Assembly: GCA_012517855.1 (NCBI GenBank) | Contig: JAAYUD010000008.1 | Coordinates: 1 to 64,000, forward strand | From: Bacteroidales bacterium | Lineage (GTDB): Bacteria; Bacteroidota; Bacteroidia; Bacteroidales; Bacteroidaceae | Length of the DNA stretch: 64,000 nucleotides | Direction of reading: 5' to 3' | Part shown: one piece after another, positions 55,150-62,575 of the stretch | Layout: the number at the start of each line of letters is the position of its first letter | Position numbering within the stretch: the first letter of the stretch is position 1 | Notes under the pieces: generated by a model | Told to the model about the DNA's origin: nothing | The model's input: the letters and a program-made list of their open reading frames with translations, nothing else | Database searches by the model: none | Program-made: the position numbers and the translations under genes

Positions 55150-56619
55150 ATGATGAAACGATTATATAGCTTTATTGCAGCGTTGAGCTTGATTGTGCTC
55201 AGTTCGTGCAACAATTTTCTCGATATGCAGCCCACCAACGCTTCCAATTCGGAGGATGCTATTGCCACCCCTTCGGATGCAAAAGTCATCATAAACGGTA
55301 TCATGCGTACCATGACATCATCGAACTATTACGGACGCAACTTTATTATGTATGGCGATACCAAAGGTGGCGATCTGACTATTGCTTCGCAAGGCAGAGG
55401 GCTAGATGGCATGTATACTTTCAACCATTCGGCAACATCGGGTTCTTACAGTGGATTCTGGACTACGGGGTACAACTGTATCTTGCAAATCAACAATCTG
55501 CTAGAGAATATTGCAAAGATAGCCACTAATGGTTCGACCGACTACGATAAGTATAAAGGCGAAGCCTTGACACTACGTGCGCTTGTATACTTCGACTTGG
55601 TGAGGCTTTACGGGTTGCCCTATAATTACAACAAAACAAGTTATGGCGTACCACTGGTGACTAAAACCCTCGATGCAAATGCTCAACCTACCCGCGCTTC
55701 GGTTGAAGATGTCTATAAACAGATATTGGCTGACCTTACAGCAGGTGCAACATTGCTTGCCGAAAACAAAAAGCAAGAAAACGGATACATCGGTTACTAT
55801 GGCAACATTGCCGAGCAAGCAAGAGTAAAGCTCTATATGGAAGATTATGACGGGGCGCTCGCGGCATCACAAGAAATTATAAACAGCGACGCTTTTACTC
55901 TATACACTCCCGAAAATTGGTTGGCTTCCTGGGGAAAACAATTCGGATCGGAAAGCATTTTCGAATTGGCGATGTATTCCAATGAGGCAGATTTGGGTAC
56001 CAGTTCATTAGGCTACTATCTGATGCGCGAAGGACTAAAAAGCGGCGCAGCCGGTTGGTTTATGGCAAGTGATTATTTTCTGAACCGCTTGGGTGAAGAC
56101 CCTACAGATGTGCGTTGGGCAGTAATGGGGCAAGACGAGAGTGAAAGGACACATTTGGGGAGTTGTTATAAGTATATGGGAGGAACAGATTTGACCGGCG
56201 ATGGGAAAGATTCGCCTACGGCCGTCAATGTGAAAGTCATCAGACTCAGCGAAATATATCTTATAGCCGCCGAGGCTTCCTTGCATGCATCAACCCCCGA
56301 TGCTGCCGGAGCAGCCTTCTATCTAAACAAAATACGTTGTAGAGCGCCCCAATTAGCCCCGGCAACGGTATCGACAGTGAGCGATGATATGATACTCGAC
56401 GAACGCAGCAAAGAATTGTTTGGTGAAGGACAACGCTTTTTTGATCTGATTCGTAAAAACAAAAGCATCACTTACGACGACGAATTTGGAGGCATTGCAG
56501 TAACACAACGTACGAAAACAATAGATCGCACCTTCGGCAAAATCGTTTTGCCCATATCTCAAGACGAAATCAATGCCAATAAAGCGTTGGGTGCTGAACA
56601 AAACGAAGCATACAAATAA
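55150..56619 (+). CDS. SusD/RagB-type surface lipoprotein
   Basis: The 489-residue product has a lipoprotein signal (LIVLSSCNNFLDMQP) and the SusD fold of TPR helices (LRALVYFDLVRLYGLPYNY; EDVYKQILADL; VKVIRLSEIYLIAAEASLHA; ELFGEGQRFFDLIRKNK). It forms the lid of the SusC-like transporter. An AGGAGG site at 55139-55144 precedes ATG 55150. No glycosidase, sulfatase or regulator gene follows, so this is an isolated pair whose ligand cannot be read from context. Confidence 0.96.
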   Translation: MMKRLYSFIAALSLIVLSSCNNFLDMQPTNASNSEDAIATPSDAKVIINGIMRTMTSSNYYGRNFIMYGDTKGGDLTIASQGRGLDGMYTFNHSATSGSYSGFWTTGYNCILQINNLLENIAKIATNGSTDYDKYKGEALTLRALVYFDLVRLYGLPYNYNKTSYGVPLVTKTLDANAQPTRASVEDVYKQILADLTAGATLLAENKKQENGYIGYYGNIAEQARVKLYMEDYDGALAASQEIINSDAFTLYTPENWLASWGKQFGSESIFELAMYSNEADLGTSSLGYYLMREGLKSGAAGWFMASDYFLNRLGEDPTDVRWAVMGQDESERTHLGSCYKYMGGTDLTGDGKDSPTAVNVKVIRLSEIYLIAAEASLHASTPDAAGAAFYLNKIRCRAPQLAPATVSTVSDDMILDERSKELFGEGQRFFDLIRKNKSITYDDEFGGIAVTQRTKTIDRTFGKIVLPISQDEINANKALGAEQNEAYK

Positions 56620-56722
56620 AAACTTTTACTTGTTTTGGTAATTATGCAAAGTATAAAAAGTCGTAAAGAACTAATATATTGGACAAAAGAATAAATTTAT
56701 GTTTCAAAGCATACTTTTTTAC

Positions 56723-56753
56723 TTGACAAATCAAATTAAAAGACTTATCTTTG
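56723..56753 (+). promoter_or_regulatory. Promoter of greA
   Basis: TTGACA at 56723-56728, then TATCTTTG at 56746-56753. The predicted start near 56760 is about 100 nt before the greA ATG. Confidence 0.65.
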
Positions 56754-56776
56754 CATTTACAATTTAACAATAAGGG

Positions 56777-56807
56777 TTCCGGCATGTGCGTGTCGGAATT
56801 CTTTTTT
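56777..56807 (+). terminator. Terminator-like hairpin in the greA leader
   Basis: ttccggca (56777-56784) and tgtcggaa (56791-56798) form an 8-bp stem with one G:T pair, followed by ttcttttttg. It lies between the promoter and the gene, about 17 nt after the likely start, so it could act as an attenuator. Confidence 0.6.
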
Positions 56808-56860
56808 GTTTTGGTTGTACACTAAATTTAATCATAAAAAAATTAAAGGAGGAAAAAAAC

Positions 56861-57325
56861 ATGGCATACATGTCAGAAGACGGGTACAAAAAATTAGTTG
56901 CTGAACTGAAACAATTGGAGGGAGTAGAGCGTCCGCACATCTCAGCACAAATTGCTGAAGCTCGCGACAAGGGCGATCTTTCGGAGAATGCAGAATACGA
57001 TGCTGCTAAGGAGGCTCAAGGTATGCTCGAAATGCGTATCAACAAACTTAAAAGCACTATTGCTGATGCGAAAATCATTGATGAATCGAAATTAAAGACC
57101 GATAGTGTACAAATATTGAATAAAGTAGAGATAAAGAATGTAGCCAACGGGATGAAGATGGCCTATACCATCGTTTCGGAAAGCGAAGCCGACCTGAAGG
57201 CAGGTAAAATATCGGTAGATACCCCTATTGCGCAAGGACTACTTGGAAAGAAAGTAGGAGATATAGCCGAAATAAAGATACCGAAAGGCACCATTCGTTT
57301 GGAAGTAATTGGTATTTCCATCTAA
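56861..57325 (+). CDS. greA: Transcription elongation factor GreA
   Basis: The 154-residue protein rescues backtracked RNA polymerase by stimulating transcript cleavage. It has the coiled-coil tip acidic pair in DKGDLSENAEYDAAKE and the C-terminal FKBP-like domain (ILNKVEIKNVANGMKMAYTI; PIAQGLLGKKVGD). ATG 56861 follows AAAGGAGG at 56845-56852; the longer frame to 56786 would begin within the leader hairpin and is rejected. Confidence 0.95.
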   Translation: MAYMSEDGYKKLVAELKQLEGVERPHISAQIAEARDKGDLSENAEYDAAKEAQGMLEMRINKLKSTIADAKIIDESKLKTDSVQILNKVEIKNVANGMKMAYTIVSESEADLKAGKISVDTPIAQGLLGKKVGDIAEIKIPKGTIRLEVIGISI

Positions 57326-57337
57326 ACTTTAATAGAT

Positions 57338-57739
57338 ATGGCATCAATATTCAGTAGAATCATTGCAGGAGAGATACCTTGTTACAAGATAGCCGAGAAC
57401 GATAAGTTCTTTGCTTTTCTTGATATCAATCCAATGGTAAAAGGACACACTTTGATCGTTCCGAAACAAGAGACGGATTACATCTTCGATCTGAATGACG
57501 AAGACTTAGCGGCTATGCATGTATTCGCCAAACACGTTGCGGCAGCTATCAAGAGAGCATTTCCCTGTAAGAAGGTTGGTGAAGCTGTTTTGGGACTTGA
57601 AGTCCCTCATGCACATATCCACTTAATTCCAATCAACAAGGAATCGGATATGATCTTCTCCAATCCAAAACTAAAGTTGTCGGACGAAGAAATGGAAGCT
57701 GTAGCCAAAGCCATCCGTGAAGAATGGCAAAAGGAATAG
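57338..57739 (+). CDS. HIT-family nucleotide hydrolase/transferase
   Basis: The 133-residue protein starts ASIFSRIIAGEIPCYKIAEN and ends with the histidine triad HAHIHLIPI. HIT proteins (Hint type) hydrolyse adenosine phosphoramidates and related nucleotides. It lies 12 nt after greA in one operon and is followed by a terminator. Confidence 0.93.
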   Translation: MASIFSRIIAGEIPCYKIAENDKFFAFLDINPMVKGHTLIVPKQETDYIFDLNDEDLAAMHVFAKHVAAAIKRAFPCKKVGEAVLGLEVPHAHIHLIPINKESDMIFSNPKLKLSDEEMEAVAKAIREEWQKE

Positions 57740-57759
57740 TTGGCTTTCAGGTAATTATA

Positions 57760-57806
57760 AAACAGAGGCCCTATATGTCTTTATCGACTATAAGGCCTCT
57801 GTTTTT
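57760..57806. terminator. Bidirectional terminator between HIT and manC-like genes
   Basis: An 11-bp stem aaacagaggcc/ggcctctgttt with a T run on the plus strand and an A-rich flank for the other; it serves convergent genes. Confidence 0.85.
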
Positions 57807-57820
57807 TGTATAAGGACTAT

Positions 57821-58903
57821 TTAAATATATTCGTCACCGTATTTTATCTGGGCATCATTGACATATTTTCGAATAGCATGTTCTTCGTCTTTTTTGCAAA
57901 TGAGCAACACATCGTCGTTTTCGGTAATAAGATAACCGTCCAAGCCGTCAATAACAACTAATTTCCCTTCGGGCATAGCAATGATATTATTATCGCTATT
58001 ATAAATCATCGACTTGCATTTCAAGGTAACATTTTGATGTTCATCTTTGTCCGACAAATCATAAAGAGACCCCCAAGTGCCTAAATCCGACCAACCGAAG
58101 TCTCCCAATGAAATAAATACATTATCAGCCTTTTCCATTAGTCCGAAATCGATAGAAACATTTGGGCACGTAGGAAATACTTCGTTGATGTAATTTTGTT
58201 CTTCGGGTGTATTGAATACATCACTCTTGGCATTTAGTTTCAGAACAACCTCTGGAAGCAATTTCTCGCTTGCTTTAATTACACTGTTTACATTCCACAT
58301 AAATATTCCTGAATTCCAATAGAATTCACCGGTGCTGATAAACAACTTGGCGAGTTCAAGTTCGGGCTTCTCAGTGAAGGTCTTTACCTTATAAAAATTA
58401 TCACCCACTTGTTCGGCAATCTGAATATATCCGTATCCTGTTTCAGGGCGATTGGGTTTGATACCCAACGTAAGCAATTTATCTTCTTTCGATATAAATT
58501 CGAGTCCGCGTTGCACTGCCTGAGTGAATTCATCTTCTTTCAATATGAGATGATCAGATGGAGCCACCACAATACTAGCATTCGGGTCGATAGCTCTGAT
58601 ATGATATGAAGCCCATAGAATACAAGGAGCCGTATTGCGTCGTGCAGGTTCCAACAAAATACGATCTTGTTTCATTTGAGGAAGCTGCTGCTTGACCAAA
58701 TCGGCATACAAAGCATTTGTAACAATAAAGATATTGTCAGTAGGAATGATCTTATTGAATCTATCGAACGTTTGCTGCAAAAGCGAACGACCCGTGCCGA
58801 AAAAATCCAAAAATTGTTTCGGCAAACTCTTACGGCTGCATGGCCAGAACCGACTTCCGACACCTCCGCCCATTATCACACAATAACAGTTATTCTTATC
58901 CAT
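57821..58903 (-). CDS. manC: Mannose-1-phosphate guanylyltransferase
   Basis: The 360-residue enzyme makes GDP-mannose from GTP and mannose-1-phosphate. The nucleotidyltransferase signature is near the start (CVIMGGGVGSRFWPCSRKSLPKQFLD), with VAPSDHLIL, FTEKPELELAK and the metal/sugar-site FYWNSGIFMWN later. The isomerase domain of bifunctional ManC is absent. GDP-mannose is the precursor of GDP-fucose, linking it to the fucosyltransferase-like gene at 8405. The symbol is given by function. Confidence 0.93.
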   Translation of the reverse strand: MDKNNCYCVIMGGGVGSRFWPCSRKSLPKQFLDFFGTGRSLLQQTFDRFNKIIPTDNIFIVTNALYADLVKQQLPQMKQDRILLEPARRNTAPCILWASYHIRAIDPNASIVVAPSDHLILKEDEFTQAVQRGLEFISKEDKLLTLGIKPNRPETGYGYIQIAEQVGDNFYKVKTFTEKPELELAKLFISTGEFYWNSGIFMWNVNSVIKASEKLLPEVVLKLNAKSDVFNTPEEQNYINEVFPTCPNVSIDFGLMEKADNVFISLGDFGWSDLGTWGSLYDLSDKDEHQNVTLKCKSMIYNSDNNIIAMPEGKLVVIDGLDGYLITENDDVLLICKKDEEHAIRKYVNDAQIKYGDEYI

Positions 58904-59013
58904 TGCGAGTTAGTGATATTAAAATTAAGTACTCCGTAAAAGTAAAAGATTATTTCAAGACGAGGAAATATTTCGAGATGTTTTTAAAATTAAAGCCATT
59001 TTTCAGCAAAATG

Positions 59014-59044
59014 TTTGCAAGGAAAAAAATAATGCGTATCTTTG
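59014..59044 (+). promoter_or_regulatory. Promoter of tRNA-Leu
   Basis: TTTG at 59014-59017, exactly 19 nt, and TATCTTTG at 59037-59044; the tRNA begins 12 nt later. Confidence 0.75.
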
Positions 59045-59055
59045 CAACCGCAAAC

Positions 59056-59137
59056 GCTCAGATGGCGGAATCGGTAGACGCGCTGGTCTCAAACACCAGT
59101 GGGGCAACTCATCCCGGTTCGACCCCGGGTCTGAGTA
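59056..59137 (+). tRNA. tRNA-Leu (CAA)
   Basis: The 82-nt class II tRNA has the acceptor GCTCAGA/TCTGAGT, anticodon stem CTGGT/ACCAG around CTCAAAC with anticodon CAA, a long variable arm (ggggcaactcatc) and the T-arm CCGGTTCGACCCCGG. CCA is not encoded. A strong terminator follows. Confidence 0.95.
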
Positions 59138-59145
59138 CTAAAAGG

Positions 59146-59178
59146 CCTCTTAATCACATCTGATTAAGAGGTTTTTTT
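59146..59178 (+). terminator. Terminator after tRNA-Leu
   Basis: An 11-bp perfect stem (cctcttaatca and complement, loop catc) followed by seven T. Confidence 0.92.
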
Positions 59179-59211
59179 GCGTTAAGAACATTTATCAAAA
59201 CTACAGAAACG

Positions 59212-60333
59212 ATGAGACTAAAAAAAAATCTATTGTTCCTTTTTATGGGAGCATGTTGTCTAAGCTCTTGTATACGACAGGAAGCATTGAACAGCGAAGC
59301 TGATATAACGACATGTAAGATTTCGTCAGACATCCTTCTTCGAGATCCAGTAATCACTAACAATAAAGTGACTCTCTACGTCAATGATGGAACGGATTTG
59401 TCAAATCTAAGTCCTCAATTCACCTTGACCGACGGTGCTACCATTTCTCCTGCGAGCGGAACAGCTCTTAATTTCAATACTCCACAAAATTATACTGTCA
59501 CATCTCAGGATGGAAAATGGAAAAAACAATATACGGTAGAATGTACTTTTGCCAATCCTGTTACGGAATATCACTTCGAAGATGTCAAATACTTCACAGA
59601 CCCTAGTGATGACAGTGGTGGCAAAAAGCAATATTACCAGATTTTCAATAATCTCGCTTTCGATGGTTCATCCTTTGAATGGGGTAGCGGTAATGGAGGA
59701 TTTATGATTACCCATAGTGATGCTGCAGCTACGGATTACCCTACTTGCCAGGATGATAATGGATATATTGGTAAGTGTGCCAAACTTACGACATGTAGTA
59801 CAGGACAGTTGGGTGCTATGTTTGGTGCTCCGATTGCAGCGGGTAACTTGTTTATCGGAACATTCGAAATCAACTTGATTGATATGGCAAAATCAACTCA
59901 TTTCGGTGTGCCTTTCCATTATATTCCGAAAGAGTTAGTGGGATACTACACCTATAAAGCCGGCGATAAATATACGGACAAGAGTAATAATGAAGTCGTT
60001 GGCAAAAAAGATAATTTTGATATTTATGCTATTTTCTATGAGGTTACGAGCGATGTTCAATATCTGGATGGTACCAATTCGTTGACTAGCAATAATATTG
60101 TTTCGATAGCACGTATTACCGATAAGAAAGAAACAGATACATGGACACGATTTGTTATTCCCTTCCAACTGCGTACCGGGAAGACCATTGATCCTGTAAA
60201 ATTGAAGAATGGGCAATATAATATTTCTATTATCATGTCCTCGAGTATTGATGGGGCTACTTTCAACGGAGCTGTAGGTAGTACGCTTCGTGTCGATGAA
60301 ATGCAATTGTTTTATGAATCGGGTAACAACTAA
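59212..60333 (+). CDS. PCMD-domain lipoprotein
   Basis: The 373-residue product has a lipoprotein signal (LFMGACCLSSC). An Ig-like N-terminal domain (about 30-110, with NNKVTLYVNDGTDLSNLSP) precedes a C-terminal PCMD (putative carbohydrate metabolism) beta-sandwich (FNNLAFDGSSFEWG; STLRVDEMQLFYE at the end). Such proteins are found at the surface of gut Bacteroidetes; the ligand is unknown. It is followed 5 nt later by an outer-membrane protein gene, so the pair is an operon. Confidence 0.75.
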   Translation: MRLKKNLLFLFMGACCLSSCIRQEALNSEADITTCKISSDILLRDPVITNNKVTLYVNDGTDLSNLSPQFTLTDGATISPASGTALNFNTPQNYTVTSQDGKWKKQYTVECTFANPVTEYHFEDVKYFTDPSDDSGGKKQYYQIFNNLAFDGSSFEWGSGNGGFMITHSDAAATDYPTCQDDNGYIGKCAKLTTCSTGQLGAMFGAPIAAGNLFIGTFEINLIDMAKSTHFGVPFHYIPKELVGYYTYKAGDKYTDKSNNEVVGKKDNFDIYAIFYEVTSDVQYLDGTNSLTSNNIVSIARITDKKETDTWTRFVIPFQLRTGKTIDPVKLKNGQYNISIIMSSSIDGATFNGAVGSTLRVDEMQLFYESGNN

Positions 60334-60338
60334 ATGAA

Positions 60339-61115
60339 ATGAAAAAGATTATATTGTCAATATTCAGTATCATATTCTGTTCGACAGCTATTGTAGCGCA
60401 GAATGACCGAAACGAAACGCTTATCAATGCAGAAAAAAATGGGTGGGAATACGAAATTAGAGCAGGAATAAATATAGGAGGAGCTTCACCACTGCCGCTT
60501 CCTGTAGAGATACGCTCTATAGATAGTTATAAGCCACGCTTCAACGGTTCGTTGGAAGGGGCGGTAACTCGTTGGTTGGGAGACAAGAAGATCTGGGGTG
60601 TATCTACCGGTATACGTCTGGAGGTAAAAGGAATGCATACGGGTGCTACTGTGAAAAACTACAGTACCGAAATTGTGGATCTTGACAGCAAAGTAGCCGG
60701 ATACTGGACGGGATATGTCAATACGAAGTACAGCAGCAGTTTTTTGACTGTTCCGATTATGGCTAATTATCGTTTAAATAAACAATGGAAATTTCGTACC
60801 GGTATGTATGTTTCTTATCGTTTGGATGGTGATTTCTCGGGTTACGTCACTAATGGTTATTTGCGACAAGGCACTCCTGTAGGAGAGAAGGTAGAATTCA
60901 AAGATGGTAAACAAGGTACTTATGATTTCTCGGATAATCTGCGCAAACTACATACTGGAGCTCAGATAGGTGCTTCGTGGCAAGCTTACAGTCATTTCAA
61001 TCTGAATGCTGATTTGACATGGGGACTGAACGATATATTTAAAAGTAACTTCAAAACGGTTACGTTCAATATGTATCCCATTTACCTAAATGTGGGATTC
61101 GGATACAAATTCTAA
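60339..61115 (+). CDS. Outer-membrane beta-barrel protein
   Basis: The 258-residue product has a signal peptide (MKKIILSIFSIIFCSTAIVA) and alternating strand patterns typical of small outer-membrane barrels (WEYEIRAGINIGGASPLPLP; WGVSTGIRLEVKGMHTGATV), ending in aromatic Phe (VGFGYKF). The PorT/opacity-like family is likely. It is 5 nt after the PCMD gene. Confidence 0.8.
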   Translation: MKKIILSIFSIIFCSTAIVAQNDRNETLINAEKNGWEYEIRAGINIGGASPLPLPVEIRSIDSYKPRFNGSLEGAVTRWLGDKKIWGVSTGIRLEVKGMHTGATVKNYSTEIVDLDSKVAGYWTGYVNTKYSSSFLTVPIMANYRLNKQWKFRTGMYVSYRLDGDFSGYVTNGYLRQGTPVGEKVEFKDGKQGTYDFSDNLRKLHTGAQIGASWQAYSHFNLNADLTWGLNDIFKSNFKTVTFNMYPIYLNVGFGYKF

Positions 61116-61233
61116 TAAGAAATAAATTCGTTTATTTATTTTTTATTCTCTTTGGCTTGTACTATCTTTGCAACAAATGTTTGTGAAGAAAATTAGAAAA
61201 AGCTATATAAAGGAGCTGTTAGCGCAGCATTCT

Positions 61234-62514
61234 ATGAAGAATATAAAAAAGAGGAGTATAGCGATAAGCTATATTCTACTCTTTTTTTATATACCTTCTT
61301 CCGCCCAAGGGGCTGTTGAAGATTCCATCAGTGAGCCAACCGATAGCATCAAACATCTTGCTTGTTACTCATCAGGAAAGCACTCGTTCATCCATCAGAT
61401 AGGTGCCGAAATACGACCGGGGGCTGTGTTTCAGACAAACGATTTTTTGAGAGGATATACAGAGCCAGGAAAAGAACATCGTTATTTTTATTCGCTACAC
61501 TTCAAGTACGCCATTCAATTCAAACCGCATACATTGGTAGACCGTGTATTTCAGGGTACTTATCAAGGTGTTGGTTTCAATTACTATAATTTTGGTGATA
61601 AGAGGCAATTGGGTAATCCCATGAGTGTTTATTTGTTTCAGGGCGCGCGTATTGCCCAACTAAATCCTCGTCTATCTTTTAATTACGAATGGAATCTCGG
61701 ACTCTCTTGGGGATGGAAACACTACGATTATGATACCAATCCCAATAATGTTGTCATCGGATCGAAACTCAATGCTTATATTAATGCCGCTTTTTATCTG
61801 AAATGGATGCTCTCTCGTCAGTTTGACTTGACGACGGGGGTAGACTTGACTCATTTTTCTAACGGAAATACTGAGATACCCAATGGGGGACTCAATCTGA
61901 TTGATTTCAAATTGGGTGTCGTATATAATTTCAATAGAGAAGAAGATAAGGCAAAACAGGTATATACACCCCTTGTTATTCCCGATTTTAAAAGCCATAT
62001 CACTTACGATTTCTTGCTTTTCGGTTCGTGGCGTCGCAAAGGAGTGGTGTTTGGTGACAAAAAAATAGCTTCTCCTGATAAATACAATGTCTGGGGATTT
62101 AATTTTGCACCGATGTACAATCTTTGTTACCGTTTCAGAACCGGCCTCTCGATCGATGGGGTTTGTGATACAAGTTCTAACGCTACAGCCGAAGATGCTA
62201 TTGTCGCAGTGGGAGATGATCCTAAGCCCGATTTCTGTCGTTCGTCTATCCGTGAACAATTGGCGCTGGGAATATCGGGAAGAGCCGAATATGTAATGCC
62301 ATACTTTGCCATCAACCTAGGCATTGGGTTCAATGTGTTGCATGGTGGAAGCGATCTGAAATCTGTATACGAAGTGCTTGCTTTGAAGACAGAAGTCACT
62401 AAAAACCTCTATTTGCATATAGGTTATACTCTGCAAAACTTCCATTCGCCGAACTATCTGATGTTTGGTATCGGATTTCGTTTCAACAACCCAACTGCAA
62501 AAATTTATCGCTAA
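61234..62514 (+). CDS. PagL-like acyloxyacyl hydrolase, outer membrane
   Basis: From ATG 61234 (426 residues) the protein has a signal peptide (ILLFFYIPSSAQG). The barrel region contains DLTHFSNGNTEIPNGGLNLI, which matches the His-Ser catalytic segment of PagL lipid A deacylases. It is longer than PagL (about 150-190) and close to the larger Bacteroidetes members. It might trim acyl chains from lipid A. A TATCTTTG box at 61163-61170 is a probable promoter; the longer frame to 61168 starts in it and is rejected. Confidence 0.65.
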   Translation: MKNIKKRSIAISYILLFFYIPSSAQGAVEDSISEPTDSIKHLACYSSGKHSFIHQIGAEIRPGAVFQTNDFLRGYTEPGKEHRYFYSLHFKYAIQFKPHTLVDRVFQGTYQGVGFNYYNFGDKRQLGNPMSVYLFQGARIAQLNPRLSFNYEWNLGLSWGWKHYDYDTNPNNVVIGSKLNAYINAAFYLKWMLSRQFDLTTGVDLTHFSNGNTEIPNGGLNLIDFKLGVVYNFNREEDKAKQVYTPLVIPDFKSHITYDFLLFGSWRRKGVVFGDKKIASPDKYNVWGFNFAPMYNLCYRFRTGLSIDGVCDTSSNATAEDAIVAVGDDPKPDFCRSSIREQLALGISGRAEYVMPYFAINLGIGFNVLHGGSDLKSVYEVLALKTEVTKNLYLHIGYTLQNFHSPNYLMFGIGFRFNNPTAKIYR

Positions 62515-62575
62515 TACAATCATCAGGCTATCAAGTAGAGTAGTCTGACAAACGAGAAATTAGGAGGAATTTATT

